The position numbers and the translations under genes are program-made. The notes beneath the pieces were generated by a model. The model was not told the DNA's origin. It did not search any database and was given only the letters and a program-made list of their open reading frames with translations. Positions 40,566 to 50,363 of a stretch of DNA of 64,000 nucleotides are shown in pieces. Origin of the DNA: Kitasatospora paranensis (GTDB lineage: Bacteria; Actinomycetota; Actinomycetes; Streptomycetales; Streptomycetaceae); contig NZ_BAABKV010000001.1 of assembly GCF_039544005.1 (NCBI RefSeq), forward strand, positions 2,480,001-2,544,000, read 5' to 3'. Within the stretch, counting starts at the first letter, position 1. Each line of letters starts with the position of its first letter.

Positions 40566-42082
40566 TCACGATACCGGCGGGCGCAGGGTGGCGGCGGTGG
40601 CCACGGCGCGCAGCACCGCCGCGGCCTTGTTGCGGCACTCGGTGTCCTCGCCGTGCGGGTCGGAGTCGGCCACCACGCCCGCGCCGGCCTGCACGTAGGC
40701 GGTGCCGTCGCGCAGCACGGCCGTCCGGATCGCGATGGCGGTGTCGGCGTCGCCGGCGAAGTCCAGGTAGCCGACGCAGCCGCCGTACAGGCCGCGCCGG
40801 GTGGGCTCCAGCTCCTCGATGATCTGCATCGCCCGCGGCTTGGGGGCACCGGAGAGGGTGCCGGCCGGGAAGCAGGCGGTGAGCACGTCGAAGGCGGTGC
40901 GGCCGGCGGCGACCCGGCCGGTGACGGTCGACACGATGTGCATGACGTGGCTGTAGCGCTCGATCGCCATGAAGTCGACGACCTCGACGCTGCCGGGCTC
41001 GCAGACCCGGCCGAGGTCGTTGCGGCCGAGGTCGACCAGCATCAGGTGCTCGGCGCGCTCCTTGGGGTCGGCGAGCAGTTCGGCGGCCAGCTCGGCGTCC
41101 TCGTGCGGAGTGGCGCCGCGGTGCCGGGTGCCGGCGATCGGATGCAGCATCGCCTCGCCCTCGGTGACCTTGACCAGCGCCTCCGGGCTGGAGCCCACCA
41201 CGTCGAAGGCGCCCTCGGCGCCGCCGTCCGGGCCGGGGAAGCGGAACAGGTACATGTAGGGGCTGGGGTTGGTGGTGCGCAGCACCCGGTAGACGTCCAG
41301 CGCGGAGGCCGGGCAGGGCGCCTCGAACCGCTGCGAGGGCACCACCTGGAAGGCCTCGCCGGCCCGGATCCGCTCCTTCACGGTCTCGACGGCGGCCCGG
41401 TAGGGCGCGCCACCGAACGGCGAGTGCGCCTCGGCGGCGGTCGGGGTGAAGGTGGCGAGGCCCGGGTCGACGGGCTTCCGCAGGTCCGCCTCCATGACGT
41501 CGAGGCGGGCCACCGCGTCGGCATACGCCTCGTCGACGCCGCTCGCCAGGTCGTTGTGGTTGACCGCGTTGGCGATCAGCAGCACGGTGCCGTCGGCGTG
41601 GTCGAGGACGGCGAGGTCGGTGGCGAGCAGCATGGTGAGCTCGGGCAGGCGGAGGTCGTCCGGGGTGAGGTCGGGGAGCTTCTCCAGCCGGCGGACGACG
41701 TCGTAGCCGAGGTAGCCGACCATGCCGCCGGTGAGCGGCGGCAGGCCGTCGTCGGCGTGCCGGGGGTGTGCAGGGCGGCCAGCGCCGAGCGGAGCACCGC
41801 CAGCGGGTCGCCGTCCCGGCGGATGCCGACCGGCGGGGTGCCGAGCCAGCGGGCGTCGCCGTCCGGGCCGACGGTGAGGGTGGCGGCGCTGCGCACGCCG
41901 ACGAAGGAGTACCGCGACCAGCTGCGGCCGTGTTCGGCGGACTCCAGCAGGAAGGTGCCCGGCCGCTCGCCGGCCAGGCTGCGGTACAGCCCGATCGGGG
42001 TGAGGCCGTCCGCGAGGAGCCGGCGGGTGACGGGGATGACCCGGGTGTCTGCGGCGAGCTTGCGGAAGGCCTCGATATCCAT
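40566..42082 (-). CDS. trpE: anthranilate synthase component I (one apparent deletion)
   Basis: Converts chorismate to anthranilate, the first step of tryptophan synthesis. The N-terminal domain has [19 protein letters not shown]. The catalytic domain has [51 protein letters not shown] and [18 protein letters not shown]. One C is missing near 41764, restoring [25 protein letters not shown]. Repaired length is 505 aa from ATG 42082; a GTG at 42094 is possible. The partner trpG gene is not in the window. Confidence 0.95.
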
Positions 42083-42113
42083 GAGGGCGGGCACCGTTCG
42101 GGGAGGAGGGGCA

Positions 42114-42160
42114 GGCTGTGCCGGGGGCCGGCTGTGCCGGGGCCGGCTGTGCCGGGAGCT
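42114..42160. repeat. three tandem GGCTGTGCCGGG units between hisI and trpE
   Basis: GGCTGTGCCGGG starts at 42114, 42130 and 42145 (period 15-16 bp, one base possibly lost). The repeat fills most of the 87-bp gap between the hisI stop and the trpE start. Confidence 0.75.
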
Positions 42161-42169
42161 GGGGAAAGG

Positions 42170-42544
42170 TTAGCGAGCCGACGGCAGGACGTCGGCGTCG
42201 AAACAGGTGCGGTCGCCCGTGTGGCAGGCGGCGCCGGTCTGGTCGACCTTGACCAGCAGGGTGTCGCCGTCGCAGTCCAGCGCGACGCTCTTCACCAGCT
42301 GGACGTGGCCGGAGGTGTCGCCCTTCACCCAGTACTCGCGGCGGCTGCGGCTCCAGTAGGTGCAGCGGCCGGTGGTGAGGGTGCGGTGCAGCGCCTCGTC
42401 GTCCATCCAGCCGAGCATCAGCACCTCGCCGGTGTCGTACTGCTGGGCGATCGCGGGGAGCAGGCCGTCGGCGGAGCGCTTGAGGCGGGCGGCGACGGCG
42501 GCGTCCAGGGCGGTGGTGCCGGGGGCGGCGGGTGTGGAGGACAT
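42170..42544 (-). CDS. hisI: phosphoribosyl-AMP cyclohydrolase
   Basis: Opens the purine ring of phosphoribosyl-AMP, the third step of histidine synthesis. Hallmarks are [35 protein letters not shown], the Mg-binding [20 protein letters not shown] and a zinc-type Cys in HTGDRTCF. Length is 124 aa from ATG 42544; ATG 42553 in the same frame is an alternative. It is separated from the other his genes by about 6.6 kb and is placed at the head of the trp genes. Confidence 0.95.
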   Translation of the reverse strand: MSSTPAAPGTTALDAAVAARLKRSADGLLPAIAQQYDTGEVLMLGWMDDEALHRTLTTGRCTYWSRSRREYWVKGDTSGHVQLVKSVALDCDGDTLLVKVDQTGAACHTGDRTCFDADVLPSAR

Positions 42545-42567
42545 GCGGCCCATTCTCGCAGGTGTGA

Positions 42568-43044
42568 TCACGCGGCCGGGCTCTCGCAGCCGTCCGGCCA
42601 GACCACCTGGACGTACAGTCCGGCGCGGCGGGCGGCCTCGACGACCCGGGCGGGCTCGCTGCCGGGGCGGCCGTCCCAGACGGCGATCAGTTCGTCGACC
42701 GTGCCGACCAGGGCGTGGCAGGTGTCGTCGCCGCGTCCGCCGGTGGGCCCGGGGGCCAGCCGGTGGACGGCGCCGGCCAGGTCGAGCAGGCGGCGCCGGG
42801 CCGCGGGCCAGTCCTCGCCGGCGGGGACGCCGCGGCGGTGGCCGCCGGCCGGGACGATGACCTCGATCCGGCCGCCGTGCTCCAGCACGGCCTGCGCGAA
42901 CCAGGTCTCCGGTCCGGGCCGCAGGCAGCCGACCCCGACCAGCTGGTAGGAGCCGTAGGACGTGACGAGCTGCCACATCCGGCCGCGGACGAGCATCTCG
43001 GTCAGGTCCGAGAGCGCTTCGTGTCCGGTGATGCCGACGCGCAT
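42568..43044 (-). CDS. SLOG-like hypothetical protein
   Basis: A 158-aa soluble protein beginning [13 protein letters not shown], a start typical of Rossmann-like SLOG proteins that bind nucleotides. Later segments ([46 protein letters not shown]) fit the alternating strand-helix pattern, with GWDG-like WDGRPG near the end. In SLOG families this fold senses or cleaves nucleotides. No partner gene points to a specific role. It is read toward hisI on the same strand. Confidence 0.6.
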   Translation of the reverse strand: MRVGITGHEALSDLTEMLVRGRMWQLVTSYGSYQLVGVGCLRPGPETWFAQAVLEHGGRIEVIVPAGGHRRGVPAGEDWPAARRRLLDLAGAVHRLAPGPTGGRGDDTCHALVGTVDELIAVWDGRPGSEPARVVEAARRAGLYVQVVWPDGCESPAA

Positions 43045-43136
43045 GAGAAATCGACCCCTTGTCGGGCCGTGCCGCCCCCAGCGTAGCGGGCGGCGCGGCG
43101 GGGGTGCCGGAGCGTCCGGAACCCCCGCCGGACGGG

Positions 43137-44801
43137 TCAGCCGAAGGCCGTCTCGATCCGCGAGCGGTCGACCCGGTACGGGGCGGGCTCGTGGTGCAGG
43201 CCGAGGTCGGTGAGCACCTCGTCCTTCATGGCGTCCTTGTTGGTGTCGCTCAGGAAGGCGCTCTTGGCCGCCTCCTTGGCGGCGTCCTTGGCCGCCTCGC
43301 CGGGCGTGCCGGACGGCAGTTCCTCGTCCTCGCCCATGCCGAGGGCGCCCTTGAAGGCGTCCTGCGCCTTGCCGGTGACGTACTCGTCGCCCTTCTTGAC
43401 GGCCTGGCGGGCCGCGTAGTCGGTGAGGCCGGAGAAGTCCTTGTCCTTGAGGGCCGCCTTGCCGGCCTTCATCAGGCCGTCGCCGCCCTCCTCGAACTCG
43501 CGCAGGCCCTGCGCGGCCGCCTTGACGTCCTTCACGGCGTCCAGCGCCGTCCGCGCCGTCCGGAGGTTGCGGACGGCCTTGACCGCCTGGCCGAGCTCCT
43601 TGAGTGCCTTGAGCAGCTTCTCCAGGTTCTCCGCCAGCTCGGTGGAGACCTTGGCGACCCGGGCGACGAAGACGCCGATCTCGGCCTCGGTGATCAGGGC
43701 GTCGGCGATCACGCCGATGCCCGCGGTGAAGACGGCGATCACGGCCTCGGCGGCGAGCGAGACGATCAGCGCCTCGATCGCCTCGGCGATGATGTCGACC
43801 ACCATGCCCTCGGCGACGGCGCACTCCTGCGCCGCCCGGCTGATGATCTCCGCGGTCTGGTACATGCCCTCGGCGGTGGAGTCGAGGGCATCGACCACCT
43901 CGCCCATGTGCGTGCCGAAGGCGTCGGACGCCTGGCCCTCCCAGGAGCCGGACAGCGGCTGGGCACCGCCGCGCAGCTGGTCGGCGACCGACTGGACGGC
44001 CCGGGCCTGGGCCTGCCACTCCTCGGCGGCGGCGTTCAGCTCGGCCAGGTTGCCGGTGACCTTCTCCAGCTCGTCCATCAGGCCGGACTTCTCCAGCGCC
44101 CACTGGACGGCCTCGTCCAGCATGCCGCCGAGACCGCTGCGGTCGGGGTGCCCGGCCGCCTCCAGCGGTGCCGGGGCCTCGGCCGCACCGGCCTGGGACC
44201 AGCCGTACGCGGCACTGCCGGATCCGCCGGGCATCGCGCCGGGGTAGGGGCCGACCGGGGAGACCATGCGGTCGGAGAACGCGGATCCGGCGATGCCGCC
44301 GACCACGCCCCCGGTGGCCGTGCCGAGGCCTTCGGCGCCCGCCTCGCCCTCGCCGCCGTCTTCGCCGATGCCCTCGCCGCCGTATGCGCCGCCGGCCCCG
44401 CCCTCGGCGCCGACCCGTCCCTCGGCGCTTCCGCCGGGCCCCTCGCCGGCCTCCTCGTCGGAGCCGAACAGCTTGTCGTTGACCCAGTCGCCGGTCTTCT
44501 CGGCCGCCTTGTCGCGGACCTTCTCGCCGACCTGCCGGCCGTAGCCGGCCATCCAGCCCTCGCGGGGGTCGGCGGGCGCGTCCGGGCCGTCGCCGTTGCC
44601 CCCGTCGTCCGGGCCGGGCCGGTCACGGTCGTTCGGCCGGCCGTCGTCCGGCGCGGGCCCCGGGTGCGGCGCGGGTGCCGGTCCGGGGTGCGGGTGCGGC
44701 GCGGGTGCCGGTCCGGGGTGCGGCGCGGGCGCCGGGCCCGGGTGCGGTCCGGGGTGCGGCTGGTGGGGCACGGTGTGGGTCCGCTGGTGCGTACTGCTCA
44801 C
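43137..44801 (-). CDS. large WXG100-domain protein with Pro/His-rich N-terminus (type VII secretion-like)
   Basis: 554 aa in three regions. Residues 1-55 are a [13 protein letters not shown] low-complexity tail. Residues 55-200 are charged and Gly-rich. A helical-hairpin WXG100-like domain follows (about 215-300: [22 protein letters not shown], turn [12 protein letters not shown] with W-x-G), then an Ala/Val-rich helical stretch that may enter membranes ([22 protein letters not shown]). The C-terminal 190 residues are helical and charged and match no toxin I recognise. The GTG overlaps the stop of the EspC-like gene by 4 bp, so the two are co-translated. No immunity-like gene follows. Confidence 0.7.
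   Translation of the reverse strand: MSSTHQRTHTVPHQPHPGPHPGPAPAPHPGPAPAPHPHPGPAPAPHPGPAPDDGRPNDRDRPGPDDGGNGDGPDAPADPREGWMAGYGRQVGEKVRDKAAEKTGDWVNDKLFGSDEEAGEGPGGSAEGRVGAEGGAGGAYGGEGIGEDGGEGEAGAEGLGTATGGVVGGIAGSAFSDRMVSPVGPYPGAMPGGSGSAAYGWSQAGAAEAPAPLEAAGHPDRSGLGGMLDEAVQWALEKSGLMDELEKVTGNLAELNAAAEEWQAQARAVQSVADQLRGGAQPLSGSWEGQASDAFGTHMGEVVDALDSTAEGMYQTAEIISRAAQECAVAEGMVVDIIAEAIEALIVSLAAEAVIAVFTAGIGVIADALITEAEIGVFVARVAKVSTELAENLEKLLKALKELGQAVKAVRNLRTARTALDAVKDVKAAAQGLREFEEGGDGLMKAGKAALKDKDFSGLTDYAARQAVKKGDEYVTGKAQDAFKGALGMGEDEELPSGTPGEAAKDAAKEAAKSAFLSDTNKDAMKDEVLTDLGLHHEPAPYRVDRSRIETAFG
44661..44720. repeat. exact 30-bp tandem repeat inside the WXG100 gene
   Basis: 44661-44690 is identical to 44691-44720, followed by diverged copies to about 44760. 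Thirty bases equal ten codons ([10 protein letters not shown] register), so copy-number change would lengthen the tail without a frameshift. Confidence 0.9.
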
Positions 44802-45112
44802 TGCCCGCCCCCGTAGACCGCGCCGATGCTCTGCTCCTGCTCGGTGTAGTTGCGGGCCGTGTACGTGAGCCCCTCCGAGGTGCCGGACAGTGCCTGGCCG
44901 AGGTCGGAGATGTTCTGGCCGTTGGCGCTCGCGTGCTCCTGGTAGGTCTGCGCGAGGTTCTGCGCGTTGGGCAGGTGGCCGAAGGCGTCCGACGAGACGG
45001 TGATGGCAGCGGTCGCCGAGAGGATCCGCTGCAGTTGCTCGAGCTGTTCGGTGATCATGGACGCATAGCGACCGAGCCCTTCGGGCTGAACCCGAAACCC
45101 GGTGTCCCCCAT
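44798..45112 (-). CDS. EspC/ESX-like small type VII secretion target
   Basis: A 104-aa helical protein without a signal peptide: GDTGFRVQPEGLGRYASMI, LEQLQRILSATAAI, DAFGHLPNAQNLAQTYQEH, then GLTYTARNYTEQEQS. The layout (N-terminal RVxPE, central AFG turn, C-terminal A-x-N-Y-x-x-x-E) matches the EspC-like ESX family, where the turn replaces WXG. ATG 45112 has AAAGG upstream. It is the first gene of a two-gene unit with the WXG100 protein. Confidence 0.7.
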   Translation of the reverse strand: MGDTGFRVQPEGLGRYASMITEQLEQLQRILSATAAITVSSDAFGHLPNAQNLAQTYQEHASANGQNISDLGQALSGTSEGLTYTARNYTEQEQSIGAVYGGGQ

Positions 45113-45310
45113 GGCATATGCCTTTCCCGTGCCGATATTGACGGATCATCCTACTGAGGCATGATCAGGCCGAACCGCCCATGGGAGCGCACACAAAGTA
45201 ATCAGTCGTCAAAGCTTTCACCAAGGGTTACCCCTCCCCGCGGGTGATCCCGAACCCCTGACGCGAGCCCCCGCGGCAGGCCACAATGGCAGCGAGCCGA
45301 GGGGGTCGGG

Positions 45311-45829
45311 GTGGCACAGGCACGCGGGCGGCGGATCGCCGCGGTGGTGGTCGTGGTGGCGGTGGCGGCCGTGGTCGCCGCCGTCCTGCTGTGGCCCGAG
45401 CGGCACCCGCGGGCCGCGTCGGCGCCGCCGCCGAGCAGCGCGCCGCCGAGCCCCTCCGCCAGCCCGACGAAGCAGCTGCCCTACCCCTTCTTCACCCCCG
45501 GCACCTGCCTGGACCACCCGCAGCTCAGCAAGGTGATCACCCGCGCCGAGGAGCGGCCCTGCAGCGGCCCCCACGACGGCGAGGCGATCGCCGACGTGGT
45601 GCTGCCCGAGGGCCTCACCAGCGATCTCCAGATCGGCCGGGCGCTGCGCGACCTGTGCAAGGACCCGCTCGCCGCGCGGACGGCGGCCCAGGGCGGCGGC
45701 GGGCCGTACTACGGCTTCCCGCTGGGGCCCTACCTGCAGTACTACAAGCAGGGCATGCGGGACGCCACCTGCACCATGACGGTCAGCAACCGGCAGGACG
45801 GCCGCAAGCTGACGGGCAGTCTGCGGTAG
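45311..45829 (+). CDS. membrane-anchored septum-formation-like protein
   Basis: A 172-aa protein with one N-terminal helix (IAAVVVVVAVAAVVAAVLLW), a Pro/Ser linker, and an outer domain containing GTCLDHPQLSKVITRAEERPC and GPHDGEAIADV, the pattern of the Septum_form family, with four cysteines likely in disulfides. GTG 45311 follows GAGGGGGTC. It is divergent from the ESX-like genes and shares an intergenic region with them. Confidence 0.65.
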   Translation: MAQARGRRIAAVVVVVAVAAVVAAVLLWPERHPRAASAPPPSSAPPSPSASPTKQLPYPFFTPGTCLDHPQLSKVITRAEERPCSGPHDGEAIADVVLPEGLTSDLQIGRALRDLCKDPLAARTAAQGGGGPYYGFPLGPYLQYYKQGMRDATCTMTVSNRQDGRKLTGSLR

Positions 45830-45862
45830 GGCCCGCCCGGCACGCCCCGGGCCCGGCCCCGG

Positions 45863-46554
45863 TCAGAGCCGGAGCAGGCCGAGCTGGCGCATCACGGACA
45901 CGTTGTCCCACTGCCACCAGCCCTCCTGGATCATGCCGTCCTGGAACCGGAAGATCGTCACGCCGGTCATCTCCACCTTCTTGTCGGTGGCCGGCAGGCC
46001 CATGAACTCGCCCTGGTGCATGCCCGTCCAGCTCCACCGGACGGCCACCTCGTCGCCGTCCGCGAGCAGGCTCTCCACGGTGAACGCGAAGTCGAAGCCC
46101 GTCCGCCACGCGGTGACCACCTGCCGCAGCCCGTCGCGGCCCTCGGTGACCCCGTCCTTGGCGATGTCGTGGTCGCGGTAGTCCGCGGCGACCATCCCGT
46201 CCAGCATGTCCATGCTCCCGGCGGGCAGCCCTCGAAGAGCCGGCCGACCGTCCGCTTGTTCATCTGCTCGTCGCGGACGACGTCGAGGTCGGTGAAGGTC
46301 GGCGGCTCGTCGCACAGGGCGACCATCTCGTGGAAGATCCGGTCGGTCTCCGGCAGCGCCGAGTTGCGCATCGCCTCCTCGTAGGACGCGAACTCCACGA
46401 TCTCCACGAAATGGCGCGCGTCCGCTCTGTCCGTGCCGACAACGGCGTGGTTCGCCGTCCGCCGTCCCCTGGTCTGCTCGGCCCAGCTGTCCATCAGCCG
46501 GTCGAGCTCGTCGACCCGGTCCGTCCGGCCCTCGATGATCTGGACGAAGGTCAT
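45863..46554 (-). CDS. ABM-like plus SnoaL-like two-domain protein (one apparent deletion)
   Basis: The N-terminal 100 residues form a ferredoxin-like ABM/Dabb-type domain (MTFVQIIEGRTDRVDELDRL, HFVEIVEFASYEEAMRNS). The C-terminal 120 residues are a SnoaL-like cyclase fold (YRDHDIAKDGVTEGRDGLRQ, VAVRWSWTGMHQGEFMG, VTIFRFQDGMIQEGWWQWDN). One G is missing near 46232, restoring LFEGLPAGSMDMLDG and joining the halves. ATG 46554 has AGGAGGTGTG upstream. Repaired length is 230 aa. The activity is unknown; SnoaL-like domains often serve as ester hydrolases, isomerases or binding proteins. Confidence 0.8.
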
Positions 46555-46677
46555 GGCACACCTCCTGGTGGCCGCCCCCTGGCCATCGATCGTCCGCCGG
46601 CCGCCGCGCACCCGGATTCCACGATCCTCCGGTGCCCGCCCGGCGGCAACGCGCGCGCGCCCCTTACGGTGGTGCCC

Positions 46678-47316
46678 ATGCCGAACCCTGCACGGATCGA
46701 ACGCGAGCGACTGGCCGACCTCCTGGCCGCGGCCGGACCGGACGCCCCCACGCTGTGCACCGGATGGACGACCCGGGACCTCGCGGCCCACGTGGTGCTG
46801 CGCGAGCGCCGGCCGGACGCCGCGACGGGCATCCGGCTGCGGCCGATGGCCGGCTGGACGGCCCGGGTCCAGGCCGGGTACGCCCGCCGGCCCTACCCGG
46901 AGCTGGTCCGGATGCTGCGCGAGGGGCCGCCCGCGCTGTCGCCGTTCGCCCTGCCGGGCGTGGACGCGGCGGCCAACCTGGTGGAGTTCTTCGTGCACGC
47001 GGAGGACGTCCGCCGGGCCGCGGAGCAGTGGCGGCCCGGTCCGCAGCCCGCCGGGCCGGCCGAGGAGCTGTGGCGCCGGCTGCCGACGCTGGCCCGGCTG
47101 GAGACCCGGCCGAAGTCCCCGGTCGGCCTGGTGCTCCGGCGGCCCGACGGCCGCTCGGTGGATCTGCCGCACCGCACGGCGCCGACCGTCGAGGTCACCG
47201 GCGAACCGGCCGAGCTGGTGCTCTTCGCCTTCGGCCGCGGTGCGCGGACGGCGGTGGAGGCGGCCGGCCCGCAGAACGCCCTGGAGGCCCTGCGGCGGGC
47301 GCTCGCGCTGCCCTGA
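46678..47316 (+). CDS. mycothiol-dependent maleylpyruvate-isomerase-family protein (TIGR03085-like)
   Basis: A 212-aa DinB-like four-helix protein. RERLADLLAAAGPDAPTLC, then TTRDLAAHVVLRERRPDA provides the first metal-binding His, and ANLVEFFVHAEDVRRAAEQW the second His with Glu/Asp. These enzymes use mycothiol, the actinobacterial thiol, for isomerisation or detoxification. The substrate is not known. The frame is intact. Confidence 0.8.
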   Translation: MPNPARIERERLADLLAAAGPDAPTLCTGWTTRDLAAHVVLRERRPDAATGIRLRPMAGWTARVQAGYARRPYPELVRMLREGPPALSPFALPGVDAAANLVEFFVHAEDVRRAAEQWRPGPQPAGPAEELWRRLPTLARLETRPKSPVGLVLRRPDGRSVDLPHRTAPTVEVTGEPAELVLFAFGRGARTAVEAAGPQNALEALRRALALP

Positions 47317-47486
47317 GCGGCGCCCGTCCGCGGCCTGCGCGGTGCCCCGCGCCCCCGGCGCGGCACTGAACGCGCCGATTGTCAGTGGCGCGGGTCACAC
47401 TGGCTGGTGGCCCGGGGCTGTGCCGTCCGTGCACCCGTGCGGGCGGGCCCGGCCGCCCACGCCACCCTCGAAGGGCACCCGTCACC

Positions 47487-48268
47487 ATGCTCACCACGGA
47501 CTTCCAGGCCGGCTCCCCTGCTGGCTCGACCTCGGCAGCGCGGACATCCCGGCGAGCGCCGCCTTCTACCAGGACGTCTTCGGCTGGACGTTCCACTCGC
47601 TCGGCGAGGAGGCCGGCGGGTACGGCTACCTCCGGCACGACGGCAGCACGGTCGCCGCGATCGGGGCACTGACCGAGCAGGGCGCCACCCCGGCCTGGAT
47701 GATCTACTTCCAGGTGCCGGACGCGGACGCCACCGCCAAGACCGCCGAGCAGCACGGCGGCACGGTGCGGGCCGAGCCGTTCGACGTCATGTCCGAGGGC
47801 CGGATGGCCCAGCTCAGCGACCCGGCCGGGGTGCAGTTCGCGCTCTGGCAGCCCGGCAACACCAAGGGCCTGGACAAGGTCGGCGGCCCCGGCAGCTTCT
47901 GCTGGGCCGAGCTGCACACCGCCGACCCGGCCGCCGCCGTCCCGTTCTACCGGGCGCTGTTCGGCTGGCGCACCGAGACGGTCGAGATGCCCGGCATGAA
48001 CTACGTCGTGCTGTCCCCCGCCGAGGGCGACCAGCAGGCGACCTCGCTGGGCGGCATCGCACCGCTGCAGGGCGACCGGGAGCCCGTCCGGTGGGTGCCC
48101 TACTTCGAGGTCGAGGACGTGGACGCGACGCTCGACCGGGCCGCCGCGGGCGGCGGCGCGGTGATGATGGCGGGCTCCGACGTGCCCGGCGTCGGCCGCC
48201 TCGGCTGGGCCACCGACCCGCACGGCGTGGTCTTCGCCGTCATCCGCAGCGACATGCCGCAGTCCTGA
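47487..48268 (+). CDS. VOC-family protein with two glyoxalase-like domains (one apparent deletion)
   Basis: 260 aa after repair (one C added near 47519 to give GSPCWLDLG). Two vicinal-oxygen-chelate modules follow one another: SADIPASAAFYQDVFGWTFH at about 20-40 and HTADPAAAVPFYRALFGW at about 145-165, each with paired beta-alpha-beta units (PAGVQFALWQPG, PHGVVFAVI). These folds act in glyoxalase, dioxygenase or antibiotic-binding roles; the ligand is unknown. It is followed 29 bp later by a paralogue of identical repaired length. Confidence 0.85.
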
Positions 48269-48297
48269 CCCCACCAGCCACCGAAGGAGCACCCCTC

Positions 48298-49079
48298 ATG
48301 GCCCCCACGGACTTCCGCACGGGTTCACCCTGCTGGATCGACCTCGGCACGCCGGACATCGACGCGGCCGCCGCCTTCTACGGCTCCGTCCTCGGCTGGT
48401 CCGCCGTCTCGGCCGGGCCGGACACCGGCGGGTACGTCTTCCTCCAGCAGGGCGGCCGGACGGTCGCCGCCGCCGGCCCGCTCCAGGAGCCGGGCGCGGC
48501 CACCGCCTGGACGGTCTTCTTCCTGACGCCCGACGCCGAGGCCACCGCCAAGGCCGCCGAGCAGGCCGGCGGCACCGTCCGGGTGCCGCCGATGGACGTG
48601 ATGGACGCCGGCCGGCTCGTCCAGCTCACCGACCCGACCGGCGGGCGGTTCGCCGCCTGGGAGGCGGGCACCACCCGCGGACTGGACGAGGTCGGCGAGA
48701 CGGGCGCGCTCTGCTGGACGGAGCTGCACAGCGCCGACCTCCCTGCGGCCCTCGGCTTCTACCGGGCGCTGTTCGGCTGGCGCTCGGCGGACTCCGGGCT
48801 GCCGGGCGTCGAGTACACGATCCTGTCGACCGCGGACGGCGACGACCAGCAGGCCGCCGGCTTCGGCGGCGCGGCCGGGCCGCACCCCGGTCTGGGGGCC
48901 GGCTGGCTGGTGCACTTCGCGGTCGCCGACACCGACGCGGCGGTCGCGGCCACGACCGCCGGCGGCGGCACGGTGGTGCTGCCCGCCGAGACCATCCCGA
49001 CGGTGGGCCGGCTCGCGGTGCTGGCCGACCCGTTCGGGGCGCAGTTCGCGGTCATCACGCCCGACCCCGGCAGTCCTGA
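48298..49079 (+). CDS. second VOC-family protein, paralogue of the preceding gene (one apparent deletion)
   Basis: It mirrors the upstream gene block for block: TDFRTGSPCWIDLGTPDID, AAAFYGSVLGWSA, HSADLPAALGFYRALFGWRS, DPFGAQFAVITPD. As written no stop follows; one C added near 49067 gives DPRQS and TGA at 49077, and the protein then has 260 aa, exactly as its paralogue, whose end is DMPQS. ATG 48298 follows AAGGAG. The two genes probably arose by tandem duplication. Confidence 0.82.
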
Positions 49080-49083
49080 CGCC

Positions 49084-49122
49084 CCGCAGGCGCCGCGGCC
49101 CGTCCGGGCCCGGCGCCTGCGG
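49084..49122. terminator. bidirectional terminator between the VOC genes and hisF
   Basis: CCGCAGGCGCCG (49084-49095) pairs perfectly with 49111-49122; the loop is 15 nt. It ends the his operon and the converging VOC pair. Confidence 0.75.
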
Positions 49123-49137
49123 TCGGTCGCGGCCCGC

Positions 49138-49908
49138 TCAGCGGACGGGGTGGCCGGTCTCCCGGAGCGCGCCCTTGACCTGGCCGATCGTCAGGTCGCC
49201 GAAGTGGAAGACGGAGGCGGCGAGCACCGCGTCGGCCCCGGCGTCGACCGCCGGGGCGAAGTCGGCGAGCTTGCCGGCGCCGCCCGAGGCGATCACCGGG
49301 ACGGAGACGTGCTTGCGCACGGCCCGGATCATCTCCAGGTCGTAGCCGTCCTTGGTGCCGTCGGCGTCCATCGAGTTCAGCAGGATCTCGCCGGCGCCGA
49401 GTTCGGCGGCGCGCACGGCCCACTCGACGGCGTCCAGGCCGGTGCCGCGGCGGCCGCCGTGCGTGGTGACCTCGAAGCCGGAGGCCGTCGCGGTGCCCTC
49501 GGGGGCGCGCCGGGCGTCCACCGAGAGGACGAGCACCTGCCGGCCGAAGCGCTCGGCGATCTCGCGGACCAGCTCCGGGCGGGCGATGGCCGCGGTGTTG
49601 ACGCCGACCTTGTCGGCACCGGCCCGCAGCAGCCGGTCGACGTCCTCGACGGCCCGCACCCCGCCGCCGACGGTGAGCGGGATGAAGACCTGCTCGGCGG
49701 TGCGGCGCACCACGTCGTAGGTGGTCTCCCGGTCACCGGACGAGGCGGTGATGTCCAGGAAGGTCAACTCGTCGGCGCCCTGGGCGTCGTAGAGCTTGGC
49801 GAGCTCGACCGGGTCGCCGGCGTCGCGCAGGTTCTGGAAGTTGACACCCTTGACGACCCGTCCGGCGTCGACGTCCAGACAGGGGATGACACGTACGGCG
49901 AGGGTCAC
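49138..49908 (-). CDS. hisF: imidazole glycerol phosphate synthase, cyclase subunit
   Basis: TIM barrel that, with HisH, forms imidazole glycerol phosphate and AICAR. The catalytic Asp residues lie in [17 protein letters not shown] and [10 protein letters not shown]; phosphate loops are [15 protein letters not shown] and [13 protein letters not shown]. Length is 256 aa with an intact frame. GTG 49908 overlaps the ridA stop by 4 bp. It is the last gene of the main his operon. Confidence 0.97.
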   Translation of the reverse strand: MTLAVRVIPCLDVDAGRVVKGVNFQNLRDAGDPVELAKLYDAQGADELTFLDITASSGDRETTYDVVRRTAEQVFIPLTVGGGVRAVEDVDRLLRAGADKVGVNTAAIARPELVREIAERFGRQVLVLSVDARRAPEGTATASGFEVTTHGGRRGTGLDAVEWAVRAAELGAGEILLNSMDADGTKDGYDLEMIRAVRKHVSVPVIASGGAGKLADFAPAVDAGADAVLAASVFHFGDLTIGQVKGALRETGHPVR

Positions 49909-50363
49909 GGCTTGCCTTCCAGGGAGTCAGCGAGCCCGGAGCGGTAGGCCTCCACCTCGACCTCGACCATCATCCGGGAGTCGATCAGGCCCTCCACCAC
50001 GACCATGGTCGCCACCGGGCGGATCGCGTCGAAGAGCTTCTTGTGCGCCCGGCCGGCCTCGTCGGCGTCCCGGACGTGGGTGAGGTACATCCGGGTGCGC
50101 ACCACGTCGGCCGGCGACAGGCCGTACCGCTCCAGGGCCTTGAAGGCCATCCGGAACGCGGCGACGGTCTGCAGGAACGGGTCGCCCTCGTGCTGCACGA
50201 CGCCGTCGTCGAACGCGGTGGTGCCGGCCACCAGGACGAAGTCCCCGACCGCGACCGCGCGGGAGTACCCGAACTGCTCCTCCCAGGGGGAGGAGCCGGA
50301 GACCCGGTGCGGACCCGGCGCGGCCGGGCTCCCGGCGGAGCCGCTCGGTGATCCTGCGGTCAT
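49905..50363 (-). CDS. RidA-family protein in the his operon
   Basis: RidA/YjgF-fold protein, a family that hydrolyses reactive enamine/imine intermediates. Core motifs are [55 protein letters not shown] and the C-terminal [22 protein letters not shown]. The N-terminal 20 residues are a Gly/Ser/Pro tail. Length is 152 aa. It overlaps priA by 4 bp on one side and hisF on the other, so it is clearly part of the operon. Why histidine synthesis needs it is unknown. Confidence 0.9.
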   Translation of the reverse strand: MTAGSPSGSAGSPAAPGPHRVSGSSPWEEQFGYSRAVAVGDFVLVAGTTAFDDGVVQHEGDPFLQTVAAFRMAFKALERYGLSPADVVRTRMYLTHVRDADEAGRAHKKLFDAIRPVATMVVVEGLIDSRMMVEVEVEAYRSGLADSLEGKP

